DNA of 64,000 bases from UBA2336 sp965227265 (GTDB taxonomy: Bacteria; Bacteroidota; Bacteroidia; Cytophagales; Cyclobacteriaceae): NCBI GenBank assembly GCA_965227265.1, contig OZ245738.1, positions 124,001-188,000 on the forward strand, in the 5' to 3' direction. The notes under the pieces were generated by a model. The model was not told where the DNA came from and ran no database searches. It was given only the letters and a program-made list of their open reading frames with translations. Below, one piece after another: positions 36,656 through 45,950 of the stretch (position 1 is the stretch's first letter; each line of letters begins with the position of its first letter). The translations under genes were made by a program, and so were the position numbers.

Positions 36656-36720
36656 AATGCTATGTTCACAATCATAATTTACAACTTCCAATCGACACCT
36701 AAAAACTGTAAGTTTAAGAT

Positions 36721-39432
36721 ATGATTTGTCGTATTTTTTTCCTGTTGTTATTCGTGCCCTTGATTATGGAAGCTCAATCAATTACTGCTGTGCAGCAGAA
36801 AGCTCTGAACAGCTATGTTGAATATGCTAATCGATCAGGCGAAGAAGAGACAGCAGTTTTTACAAGAATTAAAGATTATTATGACGATCTACAACGCTAT
36901 CGCACCAGTAAGTACAAGCAAACTATTCGTTTCTCGTGCCCGATACAGCTTGAAGATTATTACTACAATGCTGCGTTGAAAGCTTCTGTTGGACTTGATG
37001 ATTCCGGACTTAAGGCTAAGTTGCAAGCTTTGCGAAAAGCCGCGGAAGATATAGATATTCAGTGTAAAACGCTGGATACGTATCACAAGCTGGAGGATTA
37101 TAAAACCGATGACTACAAAAAGGCCGAAGAAATCATCAATTTATTATTGAAAGATCTTATCGATTACCGAACAAGAAGAAATGCTTTGTATTCTGCTGTT
37201 CAAACAGTGTATAACAAATTGCAAGTTTCTAAAACCGGTTCCTACGCGACAGCATTCAAGCAAATGCAGGAACGAATCGCACATGAAACGGAACTGCTTA
37301 ATTCCTGGAATTTTAACCTGAATGAGAAAATACATTCGGGCTGGCCGGATGAAAAACTTAAAGCACAAATTTTAAAGTCACAAGAGCTGATTGACAAAAA
37401 AGTCTCTGTCGCAGGTATTCAATATCCGGCATCTTCGATGATTCCTTCTTTCGAAGAAGGCTTAACCATGCTTCAGCAAACTAAACGTAACGGACTGGAT
37501 GGCTATAATTACGAAGCTCAAAAATCAGATGTACATAGCAATGAAGTTTACCTAAGCCTGATCAATACCTACAATGGCGTGCTGATCTCATTCTATAACA
37601 CGTTTATCGGATATGCGCAGAACGACTATCGAGGATTGTTGGCGTTAACCTTTGTTCCGGCTTTTGAAATCCGTTCAGAGACAAAGAAAATAGAAAGTGA
37701 TGTAAAGCATTTTGAGGATATCGTATACGCTTCGCTTGCAGTAAAACCTCAGGCAACAGCAATTACGCAAGCAACCTTTCATGCCTTGTCGAACTATGTT
37801 GATTACATCAACGAATGTGTTCGGCAAACAGATCATCTGCAACGACTATACTCAAATCTTTATGGCAGTACAAGTTATTACCGCGATCTCACATCCTACA
37901 AAGGGAAAGGCGGATTAACGTTTGAGCTTAAAGATTTTGAAATTCCTGTTTCGTATCTTCAAAAAGCAGTTGCTGAAAGTAAATCAATCCCGGAAGCCTA
38001 TCGAAAATCATTGAACGATCAGGCAGAAGTTCTGAACCGGATTTTAGTGGAAATGAACCAACTCAGTATCGCATTAGATAATGAAACTGAGCAAAAAAAT
38101 TATGAAAAGGATAATTTGAAGCACCTTGATGAGATTGTAATCCGCTACAAAACTATTTTCGATCTTTTTCATGCAAAGAAGGAAGTGCTGTATGGTGATG
38201 TGCGAAAAGTTTTTGAAGCGTATAAAGTAACTAATCCGGCTGGTTCTTGGAATATTTCAAGTAATGCATTGCTTCAGCTTGTAGATGCTGATAAGTCAGA
38301 ATTATTTAAAGCAAAAGCTTTTTATGAAGGTGATCAGAGTCAGAAGCCTGATCCTGATAAAATTCAAACTTTAATAAGATCAGTTATCTCCGATGAATAC
38401 GCGAATTTAAAAGACATTGAAAAAATTGGTAGGAATAATGGCAACTGTCCGTACACACCGTACGAAGATCTTCCGGCTGATTCAAAAAAATTCACTGAAC
38501 CAGAATTTAAAGTGTCAACACTATCCGCGCTAAGCTACAGTCATCCGTATCATGGATACGTGTATATGTTTAATAATGTAGCGCGTAATTATAATAAGTT
38601 TTGTGAGCTGGCTAAAATTCCGTTGTTGCAAACCATTTATGAACCTGAGCTTTTTATGTTAGAGCATGAGCCAAATAAAAAGCAGTCACGAGAAAATTTT
38701 CCGCTGCGCAATAATCCGGTGCAAAATCAAACTGCAACTGATATTCAGGCGAATAAAGGTACTCCGGATTCGCAACCAGCATCTCCGGCAGGTCCGCAGA
38801 ATACACATTCACGCGACACAATTTACATCGAGCGACACGATACAATCTGGCTTGATCGCAATCCAGACTTGTCGCGCAGCATGGAAGGCTACGCTACCAA
38901 CAACATGGTTTTGCTGCTCGATGTTTCGGGTTCTATGAACCGGGCTGATAAATTGCCGTTATTGAAGAAATCAGTACTTCAATTACTGGATATGATGCGG
39001 GAAGAAGATGAGCTATCACTTGTTGTTTTTTCAGGTAAGCCTGAGGTTTTGCTTGAACCTATTTCATTTAAAGAGCAGGATAAGATCAAAAAAGCAATCG
39101 GTAAACTTCAATCAAAGGGAACAACCGATGGCAATGCAGCGTTGGCCTTAGCGTACGAGGTAGCGGATAAAAACTATATCCGTGCAGGTAATAACCGGAT
39201 CATTTTGGCCACCGATGGAGAGTTCCCGGTTTCGGAAGAAACGCTGGCGTTAGTTCAGCGATTCTCGAAAGAGGATATTTTCCTTTCCATTTTTAATTTC
39301 GGAGCAGGCACAGGTTCTGCTAAATTATTAGAAAAGATCGCAAAACTTGGAAAGGGCAATTATGATCCTGTTACAAAAGAAAACGTTGATTCCAGGCTTG
39401 TGCGGGAGTTCAAATCAAAGCGTAAAAAATAG
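36721..39432 (+). CDS. Large secreted protein with C-terminal VWA domain
   Basis: A 903-residue protein with a signal peptide (about 1-18, ending MEAQ). The long middle (about 20-690) is mostly helical, contains two similar halves each opening with ALNSYVEYAN / ALSNYVDYIN, and matches no domain I know. A proline- and glutamine-rich linker follows. The C-terminal von Willebrand A domain (about 725-903) has a complete MIDAS start DVSGS at 734-738 and the ATDGE loop. VWA domains bind proteins through a metal ion. It may be a periplasmic adhesion or scaffold protein. Confidence 0.8.
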   Translation: MICRIFFLLLFVPLIMEAQSITAVQQKALNSYVEYANRSGEEETAVFTRIKDYYDDLQRYRTSKYKQTIRFSCPIQLEDYYYNAALKASVGLDDSGLKAKLQALRKAAEDIDIQCKTLDTYHKLEDYKTDDYKKAEEIINLLLKDLIDYRTRRNALYSAVQTVYNKLQVSKTGSYATAFKQMQERIAHETELLNSWNFNLNEKIHSGWPDEKLKAQILKSQELIDKKVSVAGIQYPASSMIPSFEEGLTMLQQTKRNGLDGYNYEAQKSDVHSNEVYLSLINTYNGVLISFYNTFIGYAQNDYRGLLALTFVPAFEIRSETKKIESDVKHFEDIVYASLAVKPQATAITQATFHALSNYVDYINECVRQTDHLQRLYSNLYGSTSYYRDLTSYKGKGGLTFELKDFEIPVSYLQKAVAESKSIPEAYRKSLNDQAEVLNRILVEMNQLSIALDNETEQKNYEKDNLKHLDEIVIRYKTIFDLFHAKKEVLYGDVRKVFEAYKVTNPAGSWNISSNALLQLVDADKSELFKAKAFYEGDQSQKPDPDKIQTLIRSVISDEYANLKDIEKIGRNNGNCPYTPYEDLPADSKKFTEPEFKVSTLSALSYSHPYHGYVYMFNNVARNYNKFCELAKIPLLQTIYEPELFMLEHEPNKKQSRENFPLRNNPVQNQTATDIQANKGTPDSQPASPAGPQNTHSRDTIYIERHDTIWLDRNPDLSRSMEGYATNNMVLLLDVSGSMNRADKLPLLKKSVLQLLDMMREEDELSLVVFSGKPEVLLEPISFKEQDKIKKAIGKLQSKGTTDGNAALALAYEVADKNYIRAGNNRIILATDGEFPVSEETLALVQRFSKEDIFLSIFNFGAGTGSAKLLEKIAKLGKGNYDPVTKENVDSRLVREFKSKRKK

Positions 39433-39512
39433 GGTTGTAACTATTTTAGAAAAAGTTCTACCAATCTGTAACAACTATCACGACCCAGCGTCTCGTTACT
39501 GGATTTGAATAC

Positions 39513-40025
39513 ATGAACCTCGAGGCTTTTCAAGAACGTGTTTTGCCAGCTAAAAACAAGCTATTTCGATTTGCCCTGCGCATGTTGGGTAATGACGATG
39601 ACGCGAAGGATGTAGTTCAGGAAGTGTTGATCAGGGTTTGGAATGGCCGTGAACAAATGCACACCATCGAAAACATGGAAGCATGGTGCATGCGGATCAC
39701 GAAGAATCTTTCGCTGGATAAGATTAGGTCTAACCAGCGAAGGAGTACGGATTCGCTTGATAAAAGCTTTCACATTCAGGTTACAGACAGAACGCCAGAT
39801 GTTAAAACAGAACAAGGTGAAAGTATGCAACATGTAAGTCAACTGATTGCCGCACTGCCGGAAAAACAACGGCAGGTAATTCACCTTCGCGATGTCGAAG
39901 GGTACACGTATAATGAGATTTGCGAGATCATGGAGATCGATATGAACCAGGTTAAAGTGAACCTGTTCAGGGCCCGAAACTCCGTAAAGGAAAAATTGTT
40001 GAAGATGAACGCGTATGGACTATAA
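39513..40025 (+). CDS. ECF-type RNA polymerase sigma factor
   Basis: A 170-residue sigma-70 family factor with region 2 (about 15-80: ALRMLGNDDDAKDVVQEVLIRVW) and region 4 (about 105-165: ALPEKQRQVIHLRDVEGYTYNEICEIMEI). It lacks sigma regions 1 and 3, as expected of ECF factors. The next gene overlaps its end by 11 nt and encodes a single-pass membrane protein, a probable anti-sigma factor. Two DUF4252 genes follow and are likely partners or targets. Confidence 0.93.
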   Translation: MNLEAFQERVLPAKNKLFRFALRMLGNDDDAKDVVQEVLIRVWNGREQMHTIENMEAWCMRITKNLSLDKIRSNQRRSTDSLDKSFHIQVTDRTPDVKTEQGESMQHVSQLIAALPEKQRQVIHLRDVEGYTYNEICEIMEIDMNQVKVNLFRARNSVKEKLLKMNAYGL

Positions 40026-40500
40026 TCAATTAGAAACGCTGATCAAAAAATACTGGGATTGCGAAACATCCCTGGAGGAAGAGGAGCGCTTACGCGAATG
40101 GTTCCGAACACACGAAGTGCCGGAGCGATTCAAAGAAACCGCTAAGCTGTTCAGTTATTTTGATGAGCAAAAACAAAAAGCAACCGATAAGCAGTTTGAT
40201 GCAACGGTGATTAATAATCTACAGGCTAAGCCAAAAGGCAAAACGGTAAACCTGTGGCAAACTACACTTCGTATTGCAGCCGGAATTGCGGTTGTAGCGG
40301 CAGCAATCTTCTTTGTGCGCCAGGAACTGATCGATAAGCGCGAGATCGCAGAAATTGAAGATCCGCAACAAGCGCTGGAAGAAACAAAGAAAGCCTTTAT
40401 GATGATTTCGAAAGGATTTATTGCAGCGGAAAAAGACGCAAAGAAAATCAACGTGCTGAATGAAGCAGAAGATAAAGTAAAAGAAAAGAAAAATTTATAA
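40015..40500 (+). CDS. Probable membrane-bound anti-sigma factor
   Basis: A 161-residue protein with a cytosolic helical part (about 1-80), one membrane segment (about 83-101) and a short periplasmic part. The N-terminus (NQLETLIKKYWDCETSLEEEERLREWF) looks like the anti-sigma or zf-HC2-like proteins that pair with ECF factors, but there is no HxxxCxxC zinc motif. It overlaps the sigma gene by 11 nt, which strongly supports pairing. The anti-sigma role is inferred from context. Confidence 0.75.
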   Translation: MDYNQLETLIKKYWDCETSLEEEERLREWFRTHEVPERFKETAKLFSYFDEQKQKATDKQFDATVINNLQAKPKGKTVNLWQTTLRIAAGIAVVAAAIFFVRQELIDKREIAEIEDPQQALEETKKAFMMISKGFIAAEKDAKKINVLNEAEDKVKEKKNL

Positions 40501-40524
40501 CTAAGTATTGAAAACAATAACCAT

Positions 40525-41055
40525 ATGAAAAAGATAATTATAATATTGGCATTGATCGCAGTTGGAACTGGAGCATTTGCGCAAGGAGAAGCGGTTACGA
40601 AGTTTTTTGATAAGTATGCCGGAGATGAATCTTTCACTACACAGGCAACCATTTCAAGTAAAATGTTCAGCCTTTTTACCAACATGGATGCAACTACTGC
40701 GGAAGATAAAGAAGTGATTGAAGCAATTTCTAAACTGAAAGGCCTGCGCATTCTTGGAAAAGATAAGACCAATGGTGCACGCACGTACTACACAGAAGCA
40801 TTAGCAGTTGTTGGTAAAAACAAGTACGATGAACTGATGTCGGTTCGTGATAAGGACAGGGATATGAAGTTTTACATCAAAGAAACAGCTCCCGGAAAAG
40901 TAGGTGAGTTTGTGATGCTGATCGGAAGCAATTCAGAATTTATGATCATAAGCCTTTTTGGTGAAATTGATTTGAAACAAATTTCCAAGATTGGCCGTAA
41001 GATGGATATAGGCGGTCTTGATAAGCTTGAGAAGATGCACGAGAAAAAGGATTAA
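40525..41055 (+). CDS. DUF4252 domain-containing exported protein
   Basis: A 176-residue exported protein with a signal peptide (about 1-19, ending GAFAQ). The body (KFFDKYAGDESFTTQATISSK...) fits DUF4252, a Bacteroidota family of periplasmic or lipid-anchored proteins often next to ECF sigma operons. A paralogue follows downstream. Function is unknown. It begins 24 nt after the probable anti-sigma gene, so it is probably in the same operon. Confidence 0.82.
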   Translation: MKKIIIILALIAVGTGAFAQGEAVTKFFDKYAGDESFTTQATISSKMFSLFTNMDATTAEDKEVIEAISKLKGLRILGKDKTNGARTYYTEALAVVGKNKYDELMSVRDKDRDMKFYIKETAPGKVGEFVMLIGSNSEFMIISLFGEIDLKQISKIGRKMDIGGLDKLEKMHEKKD

Positions 41056-41060
41056 TTTTA

Positions 41061-41114
41061 GTAAACCTTTTTTTCACGCCTCACGCTTCGGGTTTGCCGG
41101 TGCGTGAGGTTTAC
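41061..41114 (+). terminator. Hairpin between the two DUF4252 genes
   Basis: CCTCACGC (41079-41086) pairs with GCGTGAGG (41102-41109), and the outer arm GTAAACC (41061-41067) could instead pair with GGTTTAC (41108-41114). The T run lies inside the 5' arm and not after the stem, so it may be an attenuator or mRNA-stability element and not a classic terminator. Confidence 0.5.
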
Positions 41115-41130
41115 TTTTAATTCCCTTTCT

Positions 41131-41637
41131 ATGAAAACTATTGTCACTGTTGCGTTTCTTTTCATCACGTCAATGTGTTTGGCTCAAACCGAAACAACGA
41201 ATAAGCTCGATCATGACTATTCATCCCGTACGATTTTTCTGTACAACAATACTTTGCGTATGATTAATCAGGGTGGGGATGAGGGTATTGACGATCTGAT
41301 TAAAGACATCGAAAAGATGAAGATTGTTTGGATCAGCAAAAAGGAAAAGAATTTTGGATCAGAACAATATAAAAAACTGGCGACTGCTTATAAAGCCGAG
41401 AAGTTCGAAGAAATCCTGAATACTAAGTACGAAGGAAAGACCCTCAATGCCTATATCAAGGAAAAAGATGGTGACACTAAAGGAGTTGTAATAACAGTAG
41501 ACGAAGGAGAGAATATATATGTCCTGGATATTGTTGGAAAAGTAGCGCTTAATCAAATCACAACATTGTTCTCTAAAATGGATAGTAATTCAGATATTGG
41601 TCAAAAGTTTAGAAGCCTGACGAATAAACAACCTTAA
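41131..41637 (+). CDS. DUF4252 domain-containing exported protein (paralogue)
   Basis: A 168-residue protein with a signal peptide (about 1-18, ending CLAQT). It has the DUF4252 layout of the gene before it (LIKDIEKMKIVWISKKEKN and a C-terminal DIVGKVALNQITTLFSKM), at lower similarity. I chose the ATG at 41131 (MKTIVT) to start the signal peptide; a start at 41104 lies within the hairpin. Function is unknown. Confidence 0.8.
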   Translation: MKTIVTVAFLFITSMCLAQTETTNKLDHDYSSRTIFLYNNTLRMINQGGDEGIDDLIKDIEKMKIVWISKKEKNFGSEQYKKLATAYKAEKFEEILNTKYEGKTLNAYIKEKDGDTKGVVITVDEGENIYVLDIVGKVALNQITTLFSKMDSNSDIGQKFRSLTNKQP

Positions 41638-41688
41638 TGGTTGTAATTCTTCGCTATTACTTTCGACTGATTTATTAAATCCATTCCC

Positions 41689-42588
41689 GTGCAAACAGTA
41701 CTCTCCGTTAACGGACTGACCAAAGACTTTGGCAAAATCCGCGCAGTCAACAACATCGCACTTGAAGTAAAAGCCGGTCAGGTTTTTGGAATGCTTGGCC
41801 CGAACGGTAGTGGTAAAACAACCACCTTGGGTATGCTAATGGGTGTTGTAAACCCTACAGCCGGAGAGTTCACCTGGTTTGGCGAGAAGCCTTCACATCA
41901 GGTACGGAAGAAGATTGGAGCTGTGCTCGAACATCCGATATTTTATCCATACCTCACCGGACAAAAAAACCTTGAGCTGAACGCGATGATTAAGCAATGC
42001 CCGGTAGAAAATATTCCGCACGTGCTTGAATTGGTTGAGCTCACGGCTCGTAAAGACCATAAATACAAAACGTATTCGCTTGGGATGAAGCAAAGGCTTG
42101 CCATAGCTTCGGCATTGCTCAACGATCCAACCGTGTTAATCCTCGATGAACCTACGAATGGTCTTGATCCAATGGGTATCGCGGAGATCCGGGAGATCAT
42201 AAAAAAAATTGCGGCTAACGGAAAGACAATCATTTTAGCCAGTCACCTGTTAGATGAGGTGCAAAAGGTATGCACACACTTTGCCATTTTGCAGCGTGGA
42301 AATCTAATCCACTCGGGTCCGGTTGCCGATGTTGGCCGAGGAACTGAAACGGTTGAAGTAAATGCCGAAGTAGAGAATCTGAATGAAATCTTGTTGACAT
42401 TTTCCGGAACATCTTCTATCAACAAAGAAGAAGGTGTTTATCAGGTTTCATTACGTGATGGGTTTCATGGTAAAGATTTAAACAAATTTTTGTTTGAAAA
42501 AGATATCGTGGCTTCGCACCTTGTGACGAAAAAGAAAAGCCTCGAGAAACAGTTTCTTGAAATTCTGGCTAACAATCCTCAAAAGTAA
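41689..42588 (+). CDS. ABC transporter ATP-binding protein
   Basis: A 299-residue ABC ATPase with GTG as start codon. Walker A is GPNGSGKT at 37-44, the signature is SLGMKQ at 130-135 (a variant of LSGGQ), and Walker B runs into DEP at 153-155. The C-terminal extension (about 215-299) is typical of the exporter group that pairs with ABC-2 type permeases. The permease gene follows after 5 nt. Substrate unknown; drug, lipid or antimicrobial-peptide export is usual for this type. Confidence 0.92.
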   Translation: MQTVLSVNGLTKDFGKIRAVNNIALEVKAGQVFGMLGPNGSGKTTTLGMLMGVVNPTAGEFTWFGEKPSHQVRKKIGAVLEHPIFYPYLTGQKNLELNAMIKQCPVENIPHVLELVELTARKDHKYKTYSLGMKQRLAIASALLNDPTVLILDEPTNGLDPMGIAEIREIIKKIAANGKTIILASHLLDEVQKVCTHFAILQRGNLIHSGPVADVGRGTETVEVNAEVENLNEILLTFSGTSSINKEEGVYQVSLRDGFHGKDLNKFLFEKDIVASHLVTKKKSLEKQFLEILANNPQK

Positions 42589-42593
42589 TTGCC

Positions 42594-43397
42594 ATGCTGC
42601 ACCTGCTGAAAATAGAGCTCAAAAAAATGACTAGCTACCGCACGTTTTGGGTAGTCTGCGGATTGTATTTTTTAACCATTGGCTTTTCAACGGCCAGCGG
42701 TATGGAGTTTTTAAAATGGCTCGCAACACTAATCGAGGGATTTGGTGAAGAGATTAATATTGACCGGATTCCATTGTATCATTTCCCGGATGTTTGGCTA
42801 AACCTGATTTGGTGGAGCGGTTTTTTCAAAGTACTGATCGGGATTATGGTTGTAATCTCCATCACCAATGAATATTCGTACCGGACATTACGCCAAAACA
42901 TTATTGATGGCTTAAGCCGATGGGAATTCCTGGCATCAAAAATTCTGTTAAATGTTTTGCTCAGCCTGTTAAGCGTTGTACTAATTTTCATCATCGCTGC
43001 TATAACCGGTTTTATTTACACTCCGGATATCAACTGGAAATACGTTTTCACGGATATTGAATTCTATTTTGTATACTTCCTGGAAGTATTTGAATACTTA
43101 TCCTTCGCATTGTTGTTAGGCATTTTAGTTAAACGTTCAGGCTTGACAATTATCCTGCTCTTGCTTTCGTATATGCTGGAGCAAATCATTAAGGTTAATG
43201 TTGACGATATCGCTCCAGGCTTAATTCCATTTTTTCCGCTTGAATCTATTACAGCACTGGTTCCCATGCCACTGTACCGCTATGCACTTATGGAAATTCA
43301 GGATTATGTGAAGCTCAGTTCAGTAGCGATTGCGCTTGGCTGGACGTTCATCTTTAACTACCTAAGTTACTTCACACTTAAAAAGGCTGATATTTAA
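42594..43397 (+). CDS. ABC-2 type transporter permease
   Basis: A 267-residue permease with six hydrophobic segments and a large loop after the first. It pairs with the ATPase gene 5 nt upstream. The EYSYRTLRQNIIDGLSR motif near 97-113 is typical of ABC-2 permeases of this group. Its stop overlaps the convergent small gene by four nucleotides. Confidence 0.9.
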   Translation: MLHLLKIELKKMTSYRTFWVVCGLYFLTIGFSTASGMEFLKWLATLIEGFGEEINIDRIPLYHFPDVWLNLIWWSGFFKVLIGIMVVISITNEYSYRTLRQNIIDGLSRWEFLASKILLNVLLSLLSVVLIFIIAAITGFIYTPDINWKYVFTDIEFYFVYFLEVFEYLSFALLLGILVKRSGLTIILLLLSYMLEQIIKVNVDDIAPGLIPFFPLESITALVPMPLYRYALMEIQDYVKLSSVAIALGWTFIFNYLSYFTLKKADI

Positions 43398-43579
43398 TCT
43401 TCTTTTTCAGGTTCTTCATCTTCACGTTTTTTATCGACTTGTTCTGTCGCGATTCTTTTATTCTGATATTGTTCTCGTGTAATGGGTAAAAAGTGTCCGG
43501 TTAGTCCAACAGCAAAAGCCGCCATAAATAGAAATAGTACGTACGCTGCCAGTCGCAGGGCTTTCAGTAATTTTTTCAT
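43394..43579 (-). CDS. Small single-pass membrane protein
   Basis: A 61-residue protein with one membrane segment (about 9-29) and a highly charged C-terminus (KKREDEEPEKED). No family recognised. It is convergent with the ABC permease and starts with a clean ATG-AAA-AAA. It is probably real, given the sensible topology, but short. Confidence 0.58.
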   Translation of the reverse strand: MKKLLKALRLAAYVLFLFMAAFAVGLTGHFLPITREQYQNKRIATEQVDKKREDEEPEKED

Positions 43580-43665
43580 AAAGAACTATTGTGACTGTGT
43601 TCTCCAGTCAGTTATTGAAATAGATAATTGAAATGTGCCGCATGTTGCGACAGTTGAGGATAGAA

Positions 43666-44076
43666 TTATCCTTTTGTGAAAGTCAATGCGTTGGCACTGC
43701 GTGGCGTGTAAACAAGCTTTGTGGAAAGTTCAGGTTTTAAAAAGAAGCGGAGTTGTATTTCAGTTTGATAAAATTCTACCCAAATGCGTGCTTGATGATA
43801 TGTTACTGAATAGCGTGTGCTAAGAATACCAGAATTCAAAAGAAAATCAATCGTAAGCTGCGTACGCAGATGCTGCTTAAAGGAAGTGGTCCGTTTTGAA
43901 ATGCTTCGGCTTGAAATCCTCGCCTCAGTTTCAACTTGTTTGCTTTCGGGCGTGGGAGTAGCAGATCCTGAAAAAGCCAACAGGCTGAGCAAGATCGTCA
44001 AGCTCATAACCCAGACTGAAACTCGAGGTTGCTTTACAGGATTTTTGGTAAGCATACTTAAAGGTAACATTTTCAA
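43666..44076 (-). CDS. Hypothetical exported protein
   Basis: A 136-residue reading frame. An internal Met7 (MLTKNP) would give a signal-peptide-like N-terminus (hydrophobic about 15-33, ending SGSATP). The mature part has several beta-type strands (YHQARIWVEFYQ, IQLRFFLKP). No family recognised. The neighbours are not related, so the function cannot be guessed. Confidence 0.5.
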   Translation of the reverse strand: MKMLPLSMLTKNPVKQPRVSVWVMSLTILLSLLAFSGSATPTPESKQVETEARISSRSISKRTTSFKQHLRTQLTIDFLLNSGILSTRYSVTYHQARIWVEFYQTEIQLRFFLKPELSTKLVYTPRSANALTFTKG

Positions 44077-44137
44077 ATGTAAATGCTTACTATAATGTAG
44101 ATGCTAATTACCGGCCTTTCACATTAAGATTTGTATA

Positions 44138-44605
44138 TTGATGTGCATGAGCAGAATAGACTATCGTGAAATGTCCTTATCTGAGGTGATTGAAGAATCA
44201 AATCTTATTGTAGAGGTTAAGTTTTTAAAATCGTATCAGGAGGAAGTTGCCATTGCTCATAAAGACTCAAAATCTCCAACTGAAAAATTTCCGCCCTTTA
44301 TCAAGAAAGGAGATGTGTTTAAGGTTATCAGGGTTTTGAAAAATGAGGGTAAAATAAAAGTACCCGAATCCATCAACGTGCCGAATGAAAACTGGCGCAG
44401 ATTCTTAGGCCAGCATAAGGAGCAGCATCTTCAGGCCCCTTCTAAATCCTATGCTGTGCCTGAATATATTTCTACGCTTAAGACTGCAACTAAAGCTACT
44501 GTTCTCTTCCTGAATCATTTTCAGGATATGTATGAGTTTACGGCACAAAACTCCTGGGAGGGTAAAGCTGAATTGGAAAAGATTGAAATGCTGATTGAGG
44601 GCTAA
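44138..44605 (+). CDS. Hypothetical protein
   Basis: A 155-residue protein with no signal peptide. It begins with DYREMSLSEVIEESNLIVEVKFL, similar in feel to beta-domain proteins in which 'sDlIveg.V' opens a strand. No family assigned. Met4 (MSRIDY) is an alternative start. It stands alone between divergent and convergent neighbours. Confidence 0.6.
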   Translation: MMCMSRIDYREMSLSEVIEESNLIVEVKFLKSYQEEVAIAHKDSKSPTEKFPPFIKKGDVFKVIRVLKNEGKIKVPESINVPNENWRRFLGQHKEQHLQAPSKSYAVPEYISTLKTATKATVLFLNHFQDMYEFTAQNSWEGKAELEKIEMLIEG

Positions 44606-44667
44606 GTACAAATGGGAAAATGAGAGCAGACGAGCTTGCGCCCACCCGCTACTCACTCCCTTGTCAA

Positions 44668-45315
44668 CTATTTCTTCTTCATGTTGAATGTATAGCCAAC
44701 GCTAACATTTAAAAAGAACGGTGTATTGGATAATCCGATGTTATTAACCTTGTGCGTTTCGGTTTGCTGCGTGCGTTCGTTGAAGTATTCATACGTATCA
44801 CCTTTCAACGAGCTTCCAACATTTGGCCACCAGCGGGCACTGGGTGCGATCGTTAATCCGCGCAATGCATTTTCTTTCTTCTCGAACGGAGTCCAGCGGT
44901 AGTACGCCCCCAATCCTAATGTATAAGTGTTGTATTTTTTGATTCGTCCTTCCGCTGATTTGAACTGATGATCGTAATACATTTCCCACATGTGCATTTT
45001 AGGTTCTACACGAAGGTTAAAGCGTTCGGTAAACCGATATCCAACACCAATGCCTAATGAATTGATAACATGAAAAGCGAGTTGCTGATCTTGCGCTTCT
45101 TTTGTAACCAGATTATCCCGAAACTCAAGGCCAAAGCCATGGGAGTATTCGAAGACGAATTTCTTTGTCCAGTAATCCACTTCGAAATTGAATCCGCCCA
45201 ATACGAGCGGTTGATTTAATCCAAAAACTACACTGATTTCTGGTTTTTTTGCCTGCTGTGCATTAGAAGCTATAGCAACAAAAAAGAATAATACGGGGAG
45301 TGTTAACTTTTTCAT
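44668..45315 (-). CDS. Outer-membrane beta-barrel-like protein
   Basis: A 215-residue exported protein with a signal peptide (about 1-17, ending SNAQ). Repeated amphipathic strands alternate with turns (KFVFEYSHGFGLEF, LGIGVGYRF, VSVGYTFNM), which fits a small beta-barrel. I chose the ATG at 45315; the longer frame from 45366 lacks signal-peptide character. It follows the Crp/Fnr-like gene, which probably shares its transcript. Ligand unknown. Confidence 0.75.
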   Translation of the reverse strand: MKKLTLPVLFFFVAIASNAQQAKKPEISVVFGLNQPLVLGGFNFEVDYWTKKFVFEYSHGFGLEFRDNLVTKEAQDQQLAFHVINSLGIGVGYRFTERFNLRVEPKMHMWEMYYDHQFKSAEGRIKKYNTYTLGLGAYYRWTPFEKKENALRGLTIAPSARWWPNVGSSLKGDTYEYFNERTQQTETHKVNNIGLSNTPFFLNVSVGYTFNMKKK

Positions 45316-45370
45316 ACGTTTTGTTTGGTGAGAAAACGGACAAAACGTTGCCTCCGATGAGGACATTTGT

Positions 45371-45928
45371 CTATTTCCGCTGGGCGCGGATCCGGCTCAA
45401 ATGGCGCGGGTGAACCCCAAGCATGGAGGCTAAATATTTATCGGGCACTTCCTGGATAAACCCCGGTTGGTGCTGCTGCATCCATTGATATCGCTCTTCA
45501 GCAGATTTCGCGATCAGGTTAAACACGCGCTCTTCCATGCCCACGTAATTAGCTTCTATAAACCGTGTCCACATGTTGCGGATAAATTCATGCTGATCAT
45601 ATAAGGCTAACCAAGTAGCACGCGGCATGATTAGCATTTCAGTAGCTTCCATCGCCTGGATGTTCTCCGGAGCAGGTTGTTGCGAAATGAAACTACTCAG
45701 CGAAGCAACAAAGTCATTCGTTAACGCAATCCAGCGGGTAACTTCACCGTCTTTCGTATTATAATAGAACCGGCATTTTCCTTTTGTAATGATTCCAATT
45801 TCCGTGCAGACTTGTCCTGCTTTCACGAATAATTTTCCGGAGCGTAGTTTTTTCTGAGAGACAAATCCTTCGGCCATTATTTTAGCCTGTGATTCTGTGA
45901 GACCAAGCTGAACAAGCGCGTTTATCAT
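45371..45928 (-). CDS. Crp/Fnr-family transcriptional regulator
   Basis: A 185-residue regulator with an N-terminal cyclic-nucleotide-binding-like beta barrel (about 25-120) and a short C-terminal helix-turn-helix (about 150-185: PDKYLASMLGVHPRHLSRIR). No iron-sulfur cysteines are seen. This compact form is common in Bacteroidota and its effector is usually unknown. The downstream beta-barrel gene may be a target. Confidence 0.87.
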   Translation of the reverse strand: MINALVQLGLTESQAKIMAEGFVSQKKLRSGKLFVKAGQVCTEIGIITKGKCRFYYNTKDGEVTRWIALTNDFVASLSSFISQQPAPENIQAMEATEMLIMPRATWLALYDQHEFIRNMWTRFIEANYVGMEERVFNLIAKSAEERYQWMQQHQPGFIQEVPDKYLASMLGVHPRHLSRIRAQRK

Positions 45929-45950
45929 CGTTGACTTTAGTCATATTACA

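Noticed and set aside
40155..40784. 209-residue frame on the minus strand
   Set aside because: It is antisense to the anti-sigma gene and the first DUF4252 gene, both of which have strong support; serine- and alanine-rich content is typical of a shadow frame.
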